Positions 7,520 through 17,142 of a DNA stretch of 44,096 nt are shown here, one piece after another (the first letter of the stretch is position 1; the number at the start of each line of letters is the position of its first letter). Source of the stretch: Bacteroidales bacterium (GTDB lineage Bacteria; Bacteroidota; Bacteroidia; Bacteroidales; P3); contig JAKVOZ010000014.1 in assembly GCA_022482545.1 (NCBI GenBank), positions 1 to 44,096 on the forward strand. The letters are read 5' to 3'. Position numbers and translations under genes: made by a program. The notes below the pieces were generated by a model. It had not been told where the DNA came from. It was given only the letters and a program-made list of their open reading frames with translations, and did not search any database.

Positions 7520-9510
7520 AACTTATAATATATTTGTCCGCCTAAGTATTGAACAATATTTCCTTTAATGAGATTGTTGTTTGATGATATTTGTGTTGTA
7601 TTATTATATCTTGTTAATGAATATCGCAAATATATTTGAAAACCTTGTTTGAATTTATACCCTATCATAGCATAAAGTTTATTTCCATTATTATATAGTA
7701 GTGATGAAGAATAGTTTAATGGTAATGAATATTCATAAACATAAAAACGATTATCATAATCACTTGTTTTAAAATATGTATAACGAAGATTAAGATTAAT
7801 TGGCAATGACTTTAATCTTAATATCATTTCAACATAATTATAAAATCCATAATTCTTTTTAGAATCATAAGTGAAACTATGAGAATATCCTGCTCTATAA
7901 ACAAAAGACATCATTTGATTAGGCACATATATATAATGAAATTGTAATTGAGTTATAATATTGTTTTGAGGTGAAATCATATTATTGGCTATTGTTTCAT
8001 TATATTGATGATTTGAAAGATTATAATAAATATTTATTTTGTTATAATTATTAGGTGATAAAAATAATTGCATCTTTATTTTTTCGCCATTAACATCTTT
8101 GTTGGCACGATAACTAATGAATGGAAAATGATAATAATCTAAGCCCAAGAAATAACTTAATGATTTATTATAATAGCGAGAAAATCCAAGATATATTCCT
8201 TTTTCATTTTGATTATTAGAGTGTTGTCCTATTGCATTAGCATAAATGTTTTGGAACTTCTTACTATAATCTCTAAAAGCAATAGAAAGATTAGTTTTGT
8301 AAGCGATGTTCCATTGCGAACCTATAATATATGCCAAAGCATTATTCATACTTTTTGCTATCTCTGAGAAAAAAATTGTGTTTTTTATTGAATATGAAGA
8401 ATTAAATGAAAGTACATCATTGTTATTGCCAGAAAAATAATATTTTTGATAAGGACTATTTCCATGATATATTGAATCTTTGAAAAAATAATCGATATAT
8501 GTCAATCCAAGAGAAAGACCTTTTTTATTATATTGAATAGATGCACCGAGCATTGTTTGAGTATTATCATCTTTATTTGCTAATTCTTTATTCGTTCTAT
8601 GATATCCTGTTGTTATTACTGCTCCATTACTATAATCTATCTTGTTGTATGAAGAAAAAACAAACACATCAAAATCAGAAAACTTCATTTGCGTCGCTAT
8701 TCCTGTATTATAATCATATTCACTTGTTGAACGAAATGGTAGAATACGAGCATTTTTCTTTTTCACTCCATATATATTACTAAAATATCCTATATCAAAA
8801 TATTGATTTATTGCCAATCCTTCCCCTATATTCAAACGATAATCTCCAATAGTTATCTGTTTTATATGTTTTGTTATATCTCTAAATGTGAAAGATATAT
8901 TATAGTTATCATATCCATAAGTCTTTTTCTTATAATATAAAGGTTCGCCGTAATCTTTATCTGCCACAATAGAAAACTCCATTCTATCAAAATATTTAAA
9001 GTAGTATCTAAAATTAGAAGAGAAGGCATCACCTTTATATCCTTTACCATCTTTTCTTGTATATCCATACGGCAAATTTAATTCTTGATTATATTGAAAC
9101 CGTAATTGATTTATAGCATATTTGTTTATTGAATCCAAACTAAGTGAATGTTTAAAAACGACTTTATCAACAAAAACATAAGGAGTTATTCTTTCTATTG
9201 TCTTTTTATCAAAACCATTAACAAATCTAAGTTCATTTAATGAAAATAATTGACCGCTATTCTTAATATAGTTTATTAAAGAAAATATCTGAAAATTATT
9301 TAAGCCAAGAGTTATCATATCTTCTTGGCTTGCATTATTAAGATTAATTAATTTATTTTGATTATTATTATAAAGTAATTCTTCTATTATTTCTTCTTTT
9401 GCTCTATCTTCTAAATCTAAATCTTCTATATTATTGATTATATTAGCAAAATTTGTATCATATACTTGGGCATAAGAAGTTGAAAATAATAAGATAAGAA
9501 AACTTATCAT
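7516..9510 (-). CDS. Helix-hairpin-helix domain protein with outer-membrane beta-barrel-like body
   Basis: From Met 9510 the protein has 664 residues and begins MISFLILLFSTSYAQ, a signal peptide. A ComEA-like helix-hairpin-helix pair follows (INLNNASQEDMITLGLNNFQ, FSLNELRFVNGFDKKTIERITPYVFV). The remaining roughly 550 residues are alternating hydrophobic/aromatic strands (GDYRLNIGEGLAI, GLSLGLTYIDYFF, FQIYLRYSLTRYNN) ending YLGGQIYYKF, as in outer-membrane barrels. Bacteroidota proteins of this layout are common; their function is unknown to me. The frame extends back to 9591, but that would overlap nrdJ by 47 bp and bury the signal peptide. The gene follows nrdJ by 34 bp. Confidence 0.75.
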   Translation of the reverse strand: MISFLILLFSTSYAQVYDTNFANIINNIEDLDLEDRAKEEIIEELLYNNNQNKLINLNNASQEDMITLGLNNFQIFSLINYIKNSGQLFSLNELRFVNGFDKKTIERITPYVFVDKVVFKHSLSLDSINKYAINQLRFQYNQELNLPYGYTRKDGKGYKGDAFSSNFRYYFKYFDRMEFSIVADKDYGEPLYYKKKTYGYDNYNISFTFRDITKHIKQITIGDYRLNIGEGLAINQYFDIGYFSNIYGVKKKNARILPFRSTSEYDYNTGIATQMKFSDFDVFVFSSYNKIDYSNGAVITTGYHRTNKELANKDDNTQTMLGASIQYNKKGLSLGLTYIDYFFKDSIYHGNSPYQKYYFSGNNNDVLSFNSSYSIKNTIFFSEIAKSMNNALAYIIGSQWNIAYKTNLSIAFRDYSKKFQNIYANAIGQHSNNQNEKGIYLGFSRYYNKSLSYFLGLDYYHFPFISYRANKDVNGEKIKMQLFLSPNNYNKINIYYNLSNHQYNETIANNMISPQNNIITQLQFHYIYVPNQMMSFVYRAGYSHSFTYDSKKNYGFYNYVEMILRLKSLPINLNLRYTYFKTSDYDNRFYVYEYSLPLNYSSSLLYNNGNKLYAMIGYKFKQGFQIYLRYSLTRYNNTTQISSNNNLIKGNIVQYLGGQIYYKF

Positions 9511-9544
9511 TATTATTTTTCTCCATATTTTTATTGAATAATCT

Positions 9545-12139
9545 TTATCCGCATTTACTCCACCCACAATTATTACATTGTTTGCATCCATTAGTAAATA
9601 TTAAATCACTTCCACAGTTTGGACATTTTTCTCCTTCAACAACTGTTCCATCTTTTATATATCTTTTCAATGCCCTTGCTATTCCGTTTTTCCATGTGTT
9701 TATTGTATCTGTATCTAATGTAAGTTTTGATACCAAAGCGATAACATTAGGTATTGGCATTCCATGACGAAGAATACCTGATATTAATTTAGCATAATTC
9801 CAATATTCTTTCTTAAACATTCTTGAAAGAGCCTCTATTGTAACTTTGTATCCTTCCATATCCAAGAACTGAAAATCATATCTTGCTGGTTTATTATCTT
9901 CTTTAACTCTTATTATCCAACCTTTCTCAACATAAGGAGGAAGAACAAATGCATCTGCTTTACCACTAAATATTTCATAAGGATGTCCTTCATATAAACC
10001 AACCACAGCAATCCATTTCTCTTTATCATTTTGAAAACGAATAATATCTGCTTCTAATTTTTTAGGTCTTTTTGGTGCCTCTGTTTCTGTAAAAGAATGT
10101 TCTTCTGGTGTCTTATTAGAAACTAAAATACCATTTCTTGAACCATCTCTATATATTGTCATACCTTTACAACCACTCTCCCATGCTGTAAGATATATTT
10201 TTGAAACCACACTTTCTGTCGTTTCTTTTGGTATATTAACTGTCACTGAAATAGAATGATCAACCCATTGTTGAATCTTTCCTTGCATCTTTACTTTATT
10301 AACCCAATTAATATTATTTGCAGTTGCATTATTATAAGGACTTTTTTCTATAAGTTCATCTATTTGTTTATCTGTATAATTATGTTCTATATCATTAAGA
10401 TTGTATCCATTCATCTCTGCCCAAACAGCGAACTTATTATGAAGAACATTATATTCTTCCCATGCTTGTCCTCCTTCATCAACAAAACTTATTTTAGCCT
10501 CTTTATCGTTACTATTTACTTTCCTTCTTCTTTTATAAACAACCATAAATGCTGGCTCAATACCTGACGAAGTTTGAGTACAAATACTAACACTACCAGT
10601 AGGTGCAATAGTTAGAAGTGCTATATTTCTTCTTCCATATCGCATCATTTCTTTATATATCTCTGGTTCTACTTGTTTCATACGATTAATGAAAGGATTG
10701 TTTTTTTCTAATTTACTATCATAAATAGGGAATGCACCTCTTTCTTTTGCCATGATAACAGAAGAATAATATGCTTGACAAGCAAGTAGTTTGTGTATTG
10801 AAACTGAAAAATCTGTTGCTTTATCTGTTCCATAAGTTAATCCCATAGCAGCCAACATATCTCCTTCTGCTGTAACTCCAAAACCTGTCCTTCTACCTTC
10901 CAAACATTTTAATTTAATATTTAACCAAAGATTTTTTTCAACACGTTTTATTTCTTCTTCTTCGGGGTCCTTTTCTATCTTAGCAAGTATCTTCTCTATC
11001 TTTTCTAATTCCAAATCAATCAAGTCGTCCATTAATCTTTGTCCCGCTCTAACATGTTGTTTAAATAAATCATAATTAAAACTTGCTTGACTTGTAAAAG
11101 GTTTATCAACATAAGAATATAAATTTATTGCCAAAAGACGACAACTATCATAAGCACACAAAGGTATCTCTCCGCAAGGATTAGTAGATATTGTTTTAAA
11201 TCCAAAAGCAGAATAGCAATCAGGAACGCTCTCTCTTATTATTGTATCCCAAAACAAAACACCAGGTTCTGCACTCTGCCAAGCATTATGTATTATCTTA
11301 TTCCAAAGACTACGTGCTTTTATTTTAACTGTTGTTTGAGGTTTGGTTGAATCTATTGGGAACTGTTGAGTATAGATAGTATCATTTTTCACACAACGCA
11401 TAAACTCGTCATCTATTCTCACACTAACATTTGCTCCTGTTATCTTGTCTGTATCCATTTTAGCATCAATAAAATCCTCTACATCTGGATGTTTAATTGA
11501 TATACTTAACATTAAAGCCCCTCGTCTTCCTCCTTGAGCAACTTCTTTTGTCGTGTTTGAATATCTCTCCATAAAAGGTACAATACCTGTTGAAGTAAGT
11601 GCAGAATTCTTTACCGGAGAAAATTTAGGTCTTATATGAGAAAGGTCATGCCCAACTCCACCTCTACGTTTCATTAATTGAACTTGCTCTTGATCAATCT
11701 TTAATATTCCACCATAAGAATCACTATTTCCATTATTTCCTATAACAAAACAATTACTCAAAGAAACTATTTGATAATTATTCCCTATCCCAAACATAGG
11801 ACTACCTTGTGGTATAATATATTTAAAATCTTTTAATAAATTATATATTTCTTCTTCTGAAAGTGGATTCTGATATTTGTTTTCTATTCTATTAAATTCT
11901 TTTGCTAATCTGTGATGCATATCATCTGGCGTTAATTCAAAAACGTCATCACCATCTCTTAATGCGTATTTATTTATCCATACATCTGCAGCCAAAGCAT
12001 CACCTTTAAAATAATTCAAACATTCTCTCTTTATATCTTCCTTATTTAATGGCTTTCTTTTTGATATTTTTGCAATATTATCTTTTTTGTTATCATTAAG
12101 ACTTGTTGCATCCTGCGTAGAAAATAAATCTGAATCCAT
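9545..12139 (-). CDS. nrdJ: Adenosylcobalamin-dependent (class II) ribonucleotide reductase NrdJ
   Basis: The 864-residue protein carries the class II reductase signatures: SNCFVIG with one of the redox cysteines, RRGGVGHDLSHIRP, the active-site loop STNPCGEIPLCAYDSCRL with the radical-site Cys-Glu arrangement, LLTIAPTGSVSI, and a C-terminal CPNCGSD ... CKQCNNCGWSKCG metal-binding tail with redox cysteines. It reduces ribonucleotides to deoxyribonucleotides using adenosylcobalamin, independent of oxygen. Length and Cys-rich tail fit the long NrdJ form of Bacteroidota. It is transcribed alone or with the downstream helix-hairpin-helix gene. I looked for a cobalamin riboswitch in the 420 bp upstream and did not recognise one. 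Confidence 0.95.
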   Translation of the reverse strand: MDSDLFSTQDATSLNDNKKDNIAKISKRKPLNKEDIKRECLNYFKGDALAADVWINKYALRDGDDVFELTPDDMHHRLAKEFNRIENKYQNPLSEEEIYNLLKDFKYIIPQGSPMFGIGNNYQIVSLSNCFVIGNNGNSDSYGGILKIDQEQVQLMKRRGGVGHDLSHIRPKFSPVKNSALTSTGIVPFMERYSNTTKEVAQGGRRGALMLSISIKHPDVEDFIDAKMDTDKITGANVSVRIDDEFMRCVKNDTIYTQQFPIDSTKPQTTVKIKARSLWNKIIHNAWQSAEPGVLFWDTIIRESVPDCYSAFGFKTISTNPCGEIPLCAYDSCRLLAINLYSYVDKPFTSQASFNYDLFKQHVRAGQRLMDDLIDLELEKIEKILAKIEKDPEEEEIKRVEKNLWLNIKLKCLEGRRTGFGVTAEGDMLAAMGLTYGTDKATDFSVSIHKLLACQAYYSSVIMAKERGAFPIYDSKLEKNNPFINRMKQVEPEIYKEMMRYGRRNIALLTIAPTGSVSICTQTSSGIEPAFMVVYKRRRKVNSNDKEAKISFVDEGGQAWEEYNVLHNKFAVWAEMNGYNLNDIEHNYTDKQIDELIEKSPYNNATANNINWVNKVKMQGKIQQWVDHSISVTVNIPKETTESVVSKIYLTAWESGCKGMTIYRDGSRNGILVSNKTPEEHSFTETEAPKRPKKLEADIIRFQNDKEKWIAVVGLYEGHPYEIFSGKADAFVLPPYVEKGWIIRVKEDNKPARYDFQFLDMEGYKVTIEALSRMFKKEYWNYAKLISGILRHGMPIPNVIALVSKLTLDTDTINTWKNGIARALKRYIKDGTVVEGEKCPNCGSDLIFTNGCKQCNNCGWSKCG

Positions 12140-12559
12140 ATCTTTATATTGTTTTTTTATTTTTCTAAATTATTTTTTGAGTAGCGAAAATACAACTTTT
12201 TTCTAAGTAAGAAACACTCTTCATTCTAAATTTCGCTCCAAGTTATTAACAATATTTGTTTAAGTTCAAATATTACAAAGATTATTTTTGTTTAAAACTT
12301 ATTTTAAATTATTTTTCATTTTCCTTTCGCATCAAAAACTCACAATTCAATTGCTATGATATAGAAAAACTATAATTATATTTTTATTAATTACATATCA
12401 ACATCTTGCATCAATCAGAAAACGAAGATATAAAAAAATATTTCTTTGTTTTAATGAAATATATCAAAGAAATAATTGCGTAAATTTATGTTTTATTTAA
12501 CTTGTTAGATAATGATTTCATATTTTTGACGTTAAGAAATAAGAAAAATTGTTTTTAGT
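12140..12559. other. 420-bp divergent intergenic region (nrdJ / aminotransferase)
   Basis: Very AT-rich with no ORF I would call. It holds a weak minus-strand -7-like box (TATTTTCG, 12185-12192) for nrdJ. It also has an AAACGAAGA motif (12420-12428) and an inverted repeat with 10-bp arms (12439-12448 and 12465-12474, arms TATTTCTTTG/CAAAGAAATA). A plus-strand promoter box lies at 12531. Confidence 0.6.
12531..12538 (+). promoter_or_regulatory. Candidate -7 box for the aminotransferase-galE operon
   Basis: TATTTTTG fits TAnnTTTG and lies 21 bp before the ATG at 12560. No -33 TTTG at the expected distance is evident. Confidence 0.5.
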
Positions 12560-13690
12560 ATGGAAAATATACAAATGGTTGATTTAAAAAATCAATACAA
12601 AAAAATAAAGAAAGATATAGACCAAGCAATAAAAGAAGTTATAGATTCAACACAATTTATTAAAGGACATCAAGTTAATGAATTTGCAGATAATCTTAGC
12701 AAATATTTAGGAGTTAAACATGTTATTCCTTGTGGTAATGGTACTGACGCATTGCAAATTGCCCTTATGAGTTTAAATTTAAAGCCAAGCGATGAGATTA
12801 TTTGCCCTGCTTTTACTTTTATTTCCTCGGCAGAAGTTATTGGTTTATTAGGTTATCGTCCTGTATTAGTTGATGTTGATTACAACTCGTTTAACGTTAC
12901 AAAGAAAAACATAGAACAAGCAATTTCTGTTAAAACAAAAGCAATTATTCCGGTACATCTTTTTGGTCAAGGTTGTGAAATGGAGGAGATTATGAAGATT
13001 GCTCAAAAATATGATTTGTTTGTTATTGAAGATACTGCACAAGCACTTGGTAGTGATTATACTTTTTCTAATGGAGAGAAGAAGAAACTTGGCACTATTG
13101 GCACTATTGGTTGTACTTCTTTCTTTCCATCTAAGAACTTAGGTTGTTATGGAGACGGTGGAGCAATAATGACTAATGATGACAACTTAGCAGAAAACAT
13201 AAAGATGATTTCTAATCATGGTATGAAAGAAAAATATCATCATAAAGTATTAGGCGTTAATTCTCGTCTTGATAGTTTGCAAGCTGCAATACTAAACATT
13301 AAACTAAAACATCTTGATAGCTATATCATTTCAAGAAGAACTGCTGCAAAGATTTACACTGATGCTTTGAAAGATATTAAAGGCTTAATCGTACCAACAG
13401 AAGAAAAATGCTCTATTCATTCTTATCATCAATATACTCTAAAAGTTCTTGATGATAAAAGAGACGAATTAAAACAATATCTTAATGACAACAATATTCC
13501 TGCAATGATTTACTACCCTGTTCCTTTACATAAACAAGAAGCTTTCTTACAAATAGCAAGACAAGGGAATGATCTTTCATGTTCTGAAAAACTATCCAAA
13601 GAAGTACTTTCTCTTCCAATGCACACAGAACTTACAAAAGAACAACAAGATTTTATAATATCAAAAATAAAAGAATTTTTTAATAAATAG
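12560..13690 (+). CDS. DegT/DnrJ/EryC1/StrS family PLP aminotransferase
   Basis: A 376-residue fold-type I sugar aminotransferase. The N-terminal MVDLKNQYKKIKKDID is typical. It has the PLP-phosphate contact CGNGTDALQIAL (58-69), the Asp that holds the pyridine nitrogen in IEDTAQALG (D158) and the Schiff-base Lys in FFPSKNLGCYGDGGA (K192). The tail carries the substrate-side SYHQYTLKV and IYYPVPLHKQEAF motifs. Members transaminate nucleotide-linked keto-sugars for surface glycans. galE starts 6 bp downstream, so both probably feed nucleotide-sugar pools for glycan synthesis. The exact substrate cannot be read from sequence; WecE-, WlbE- and PglE-like roles are all possible. Confidence 0.9.
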   Translation: MENIQMVDLKNQYKKIKKDIDQAIKEVIDSTQFIKGHQVNEFADNLSKYLGVKHVIPCGNGTDALQIALMSLNLKPSDEIICPAFTFISSAEVIGLLGYRPVLVDVDYNSFNVTKKNIEQAISVKTKAIIPVHLFGQGCEMEEIMKIAQKYDLFVIEDTAQALGSDYTFSNGEKKKLGTIGTIGCTSFFPSKNLGCYGDGGAIMTNDDNLAENIKMISNHGMKEKYHHKVLGVNSRLDSLQAAILNIKLKHLDSYIISRRTAAKIYTDALKDIKGLIVPTEEKCSIHSYHQYTLKVLDDKRDELKQYLNDNNIPAMIYYPVPLHKQEAFLQIARQGNDLSCSEKLSKEVLSLPMHTELTKEQQDFIISKIKEFFNK

Positions 13691-13696
13691 GAACTA

Positions 13697-14713
13697 ATGA
13701 AAACAATATTAATAACAGGAGGCACAGGATTTATTGGTAGCCACACAACAGTAGAACTTCAAAAAGCAGGTTATAATGTAGTAATAGCAGATAATCTTTC
13801 TAATAGTAATGAAAACGTTATTGACAACATTGAAAAGATAACAAATATTCGTCCTTGCTTTATCAAAGTAGATTTAAGCAAAGAAGATGAATGCAAAAAA
13901 GTATTTGATAAGTATCCAAACATTGAAGGAGTGATAAACTTTGCAGCAAGCAAAGCCGTTGGAGAAAGTTGTGAAAAACCAATAATGTATTACAAAAATA
14001 ACTTTGGCATAATACTTAATGTTCTTGAACAAATGAAACAAAGAGATATTAAATATTTTGTTCAATCTTCTTCTTGTACAGTTTATGGAGAACCTGATAA
14101 ACTTCCAATAAAAGAATCTTCTCCAATAAAAGAAGCAACATCTCCTTATGGACATACAAAACAAGTAAGTGAAGAAATACTTAAATTTGTTACTCTTTCA
14201 TCAAATATAAAAGTTATAGCCTTACGTTATTTTAATCCAATAGGTGCTCACGAGAGTGCATTGATTGGAGAGTTGCCAAATGGTGTTCCAAATAATCTTA
14301 TTCCCTATATTACTCAAACTGCAATAGGATTAAGAAAGCAACTAACTGTTTTTGGTGATGATTATCCAACACCTGACGGTACTTGTATAAGGGATTACAT
14401 TCATGTTGTTGACCTTGCAAAAGCACATGTCGTCGCAATAGATAGATTAATTAATAATAAGAATAAGAAATCACTTGAATTTTTCAACATAGGTACAGGT
14501 AATGGTTTTTCAGTACTTGAAGTGATAAAGAGTTTTGAAAAAACATCAGGCGTTAAACTTAATTATGTTATAGGACCAAGACGTCAAGGTGATATAATAC
14601 AAATTTATGCTGACACATCTCTTGCTGAAAAAGAACTTGGATGGAAAGCACAAGAAAATCTTGACTCAATGACTCTTTCTGCTTGGAAGTGGCAACTTGC
14701 TTTAAAGAAATAA
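13697..14713 (+). CDS. galE: UDP-glucose 4-epimerase
   Basis: A 338-residue extended SDR epimerase of the GalE type. It has the NAD-binding GGTGFIGSH (8-16), the diagnostic NFAASKAVGES (81-91), the catalytic Ser/Thr strand SSSCTVYG (124-131) and YGHTK (Y151, K155). RYFNPIGAHES follows at about 196, with RDYIHVVDLAKAHV near 235 and a terminal LGWKA. It interconverts UDP-glucose and UDP-galactose (possibly the N-acetyl forms too) in the cytoplasm. It is the second gene of a two-gene unit with the DegT aminotransferase. Its last 12 bp overlap the convergent cutC. Confidence 0.94.
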   Translation: MKTILITGGTGFIGSHTTVELQKAGYNVVIADNLSNSNENVIDNIEKITNIRPCFIKVDLSKEDECKKVFDKYPNIEGVINFAASKAVGESCEKPIMYYKNNFGIILNVLEQMKQRDIKYFVQSSSCTVYGEPDKLPIKESSPIKEATSPYGHTKQVSEEILKFVTLSSNIKVIALRYFNPIGAHESALIGELPNGVPNNLIPYITQTAIGLRKQLTVFGDDYPTPDGTCIRDYIHVVDLAKAHVVAIDRLINNKNKKSLEFFNIGTGNGFSVLEVIKSFEKTSGVKLNYVIGPRRQGDIIQIYADTSLAEKELGWKAQENLDSMTLSAWKWQLALKK

Positions 14714-15460
14714 TCTTGTTAGTTTGTCTCTAACTTTTTTTACTCTATTGCAATCTGTTTGAATAATATCATATTCGCTAACACTATCAACACCACCCAT
14801 TGAAACATTCTTTTGATGAAAAATCATATTGCCTTTTATCGTTCTTTTTGCTGAAAGATGAAAGGCATTTATTTTTGTTTTCTCATAAATCTCTGCTACA
14901 TTATCTTCATTAACTCCACTGCCTGCCATAATCTCTATCTTATTGCCCAAAAGGTGTTGCAAAGAAAATATATTATCTACTCCTTCAATAGCCTTGTTTG
15001 CTTGTCCAGAAGTAAGAATACGATTACAACCACAATCCACAATATCTCTTCCTGCTACAAGATAATCATTACTCATATCAATAGCACGATGAAAACAAAC
15101 ATCTAATGGTTTTGCTATCTCCACTAATTCTTTCACTCTTTGCTTATCTACTTTTCCATCACTCATTAAAAGACCGAAGACAACCCCTTTAACTCCTATC
15201 TTTTTGCAATATTCAACGTCTTTTTTCATTAGTTCAAATTCAACGTCAGAATAAAGAAAATCTCCACCACGAGGACGAATCATCACCATTGTATCAAGAG
15301 TTAAATGTTCTTTTGCATAGATTATTGTAGAAATAGACGGCGTTGTGCCACCTTCAAATAAGTTATCACAAAGCTCTACTCTATCTGCACCTCCTTTTTC
15401 TGCCTCAAAACAAGACTCAATGCTACCTACACATATCTCTAAACTAAAATTCTTATTCAT
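14702..15460 (-). CDS. cutC: CutC family protein (PF03932)
   Basis: A 252-residue TIM-barrel protein with the CutC signature near the N-terminus (LEICVGSIESCFEAEKGGADRVELCDN) followed by EGGTTPS, MIRPRGGDFLYS, GVKGVVFGLL, DVCFHRAID and RILTSGQ. The family was named for copper homeostasis, but this role is weakly supported in most bacteria and the barrel's substrate is unknown. The gene follows the GSCFA gene by 5 bp, so they are probably co-transcribed, and it converges on galE. Confidence 0.92.
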   Translation of the reverse strand: MNKNFSLEICVGSIESCFEAEKGGADRVELCDNLFEGGTTPSISTIIYAKEHLTLDTMVMIRPRGGDFLYSDVEFELMKKDVEYCKKIGVKGVVFGLLMSDGKVDKQRVKELVEIAKPLDVCFHRAIDMSNDYLVAGRDIVDCGCNRILTSGQANKAIEGVDNIFSLQHLLGNKIEIMAGSGVNEDNVAEIYEKTKINAFHLSAKRTIKGNMIFHQKNVSMGGVDSVSEYDIIQTDCNRVKKVRDKLTRLFL

Positions 15461-15465
15461 TATCT

Positions 15466-16404
15466 TTATTTATTTATTTCATTATTTAATTTCTTCTCCA
15501 TCTCTTTTATTTTTGAAAGATGTTTTTTATATCCTTCACTGTCAGGATTAAGCGGACGATGATTTTTCATAAGATATAATTTAATAAAATCTTTATTCAT
15601 CATCATCGTTCTTTCATCAAAATAAGAATCAGAAAACTTCTGCCATATATAATCAACTGCTAAATCACTAATATGCAACATATCACGAGCATAAAAGCGA
15701 TAATCTCTAAGTTCGTCCATAACTATCTCATAAGAAGGAAAATAGAAAACATCATCTTGGCTACACACTTCATTAATAGCAAGATACAACGTACTCTTTG
15801 AAAGAAGATTGTCCTTAAAACCTTCTCTCCAATGACGTATAGGGCTTAATGTGAAAATTATTTTAATGTCTTGGCTGATTGTTTTCTTTATCTTTTCTAT
15901 CACAACATTCATACTTGCAGACACTTGGCTAACATTCATCATCTTTCTCTCTATCTTACTGCTGTCAATCTTATGACAATTTCCCATAACTCTATTATTG
16001 TCTTTATAAGAGTATGTCCAAGCCGTTCCAAGCGTGATAATCAAATACTTAGTTTTCAAAAGAAACTCATGAGCCTTATCAATATTTTCATTAATCTTCG
16101 CTAAACATTCTTCTATTGTTTGTCCTCTAAAATCGCCATGACAAGAAAATGCGTAATAATATTCATCTACCTTAATTAAATCACTGCAAACAAGATGTTT
16201 ATCTTCAATCACATTATTCAAACACTCATTTATTGAATACGGATTATACAAAATGCCAAAAGGATTAATAAATACATTAAAACCACTTTCAATAAATTTC
16301 TGTCCTATTTCATTAGTAAAGCACGAACCTATCAACATAATGTTATCTTTATGATTTATCTTCTGCTTACTTTCTTCTACTTTAACCTCAGTAACAAAAT
16401 TCAT
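15466..16404 (-). CDS. GSCFA domain protein
   Basis: The 312-residue protein carries the name-giving motif in NIMLIGSCFTNEIGQKF (about 22-38), then INPFGILYNPYSI, YYAFSCHGDFRG, LIITLGTAWTY, FTLSPIRHWREGF and MLHISDLAVDYIW. The GSCFA family is SGNH-hydrolase-like, with the GSCF Ser as likely nucleophile and a downstream His, and is thought to act as an esterase on glycans or lipids. Nothing here shows the substrate. No export signal is visible. It precedes cutC by 5 bp and has its own promoter box at 16437. Confidence 0.88.
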   Translation of the reverse strand: MNFVTEVKVEESKQKINHKDNIMLIGSCFTNEIGQKFIESGFNVFINPFGILYNPYSINECLNNVIEDKHLVCSDLIKVDEYYYAFSCHGDFRGQTIEECLAKINENIDKAHEFLLKTKYLIITLGTAWTYSYKDNNRVMGNCHKIDSSKIERKMMNVSQVSASMNVVIEKIKKTISQDIKIIFTLSPIRHWREGFKDNLLSKSTLYLAINEVCSQDDVFYFPSYEIVMDELRDYRFYARDMLHISDLAVDYIWQKFSDSYFDERTMMMNKDFIKLYLMKNHRPLNPDSEGYKKHLSKIKEMEKKLNNEINK

Positions 16405-16436
16405 AGCCTTTTTTTATTTATGTTTTTTTATGTTTG

Positions 16437-16444
16437 CAAAAGTA
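16437..16444 (-). promoter_or_regulatory. Candidate -7 box for the GSCFA-cutC operon
   Basis: Minus-strand TACTTTTG followed by CA fits the TAnnTTTG consensus, 33 bp before the GSCFA start. Confidence 0.5.
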
Positions 16445-16657
16445 AATAATTTATAAACAACACACTAAAAAATATTATAGTTTTATTCTTAAAAATCATA
16501 ATCCAAATTTTTTGGAACTACTATTTACTCAAACTTATCATTCATTTAATAGTTTTTAGACAAATCATCACTTTTCTTAGTATTCACTTTTTGATGATAA
16601 GTACTCACAAAATTTTAGTGCTTTTAAGAGATATTTTCATCTTTTTTGACCCTATTA

Positions 16658-16720
16658 AAATGAAACGAAGAGATATTTTATTATCTTTTGATTCCATTGA
16701 AATAGTTCTTCGTTTCATTT
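16658..16720. repeat. Perfect 14-bp inverted repeat with 35-bp loop
   Basis: Left arm AAATGAAACGAAGA (16658-16671) and right arm TCTTCGTTTCATTT (16707-16720) are exact reverse complements. There is no U-run directly after it, so it is not a standard terminator for either flank. The AAACGAAGA core recurs in other intergenic regions of the window. Confidence 0.7.
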
Positions 16721-17111
16721 CATTAGATTAGCAAAAGATTTTGGTAAGAAAACCATTGATTTTTGTCCTTTTAGAACACTTTTTGCCCAAATATCGTATA
16801 ATTATAGGAAAAATAGAACAATTTTAACTCTGTATGCTTTCAAAAATCACGAACAGATGACAAGTGGCTTGCAAATTTTGAACGTACGGGGCGTTATCGC
16901 AATTTGATTTTTAGACAAACAAGCAACATTCTTTGTTTTCGTTTATTGTTTTAAATCTTTTTTCATTTTATTTATTTTTATTCAAAATCCTCCTCTTCAA
17001 ATAGCCTTTTGCCATTAACTATTTTACGTTTTCTTGTTCTCAATTAAGTTTTACAATAAAATCAATTGCCTTTTTTTCATCATTTTATTTCCATATCTAA
17101 GAAGAATTTTA

Positions 17112-17119
17112 TATTTTTG
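17112..17119 (+). promoter_or_regulatory. Candidate -7 box for purL
   Basis: TATTTTTG followed by CA lies 23 bp before the ATG at 17143. It resembles the other promoter boxes of the window in sequence and spacing. Confidence 0.5.
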
Positions 17120-17142
17120 CAAAATAAATAATAATTTTGGCT

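Larger units (their letters stand above)
16405..17142. other. 738-bp gene-free region between GSCFA gene and purL
   Basis: The longest non-coding stretch of the window. It holds a minus-strand promoter box (16437-16444), a long-loop perfect inverted repeat (16658-16671 / 16707-16720), and a locally GC-richer patch at 16881-16900. A Met-less 45-codon open frame (16817-16954) covers that patch. The purL promoter box lies at 17112. I recognise no protein or known RNA; the open frame may be a decayed fragment. Confidence 0.5.

Noticed and set aside
9511-9591. N-terminal extension of the helix-hairpin-helix protein
   Set aside because: It would overlap nrdJ by 47 bp and place a signal peptide 28 residues inside the protein.
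12140-12559. Cobalamin riboswitch upstream of nrdJ
   Set aside because: I found no B12-box-like conserved core on the minus strand; the region is plain AT-rich sequence.
16857-16907. Short ATG-initiated frame of 16 codons in the purL upstream gap
   Set aside because: Too short, no family resemblance; the overlapping longer frame has no start codon, so neither is called a gene.
16721-17142. Purine riboswitch upstream of purL
   Set aside because: No three-way-junction core or conserved loop sequences recognised; the promoter box is only 23 bp from the start codon, leaving no room for an aptamer.
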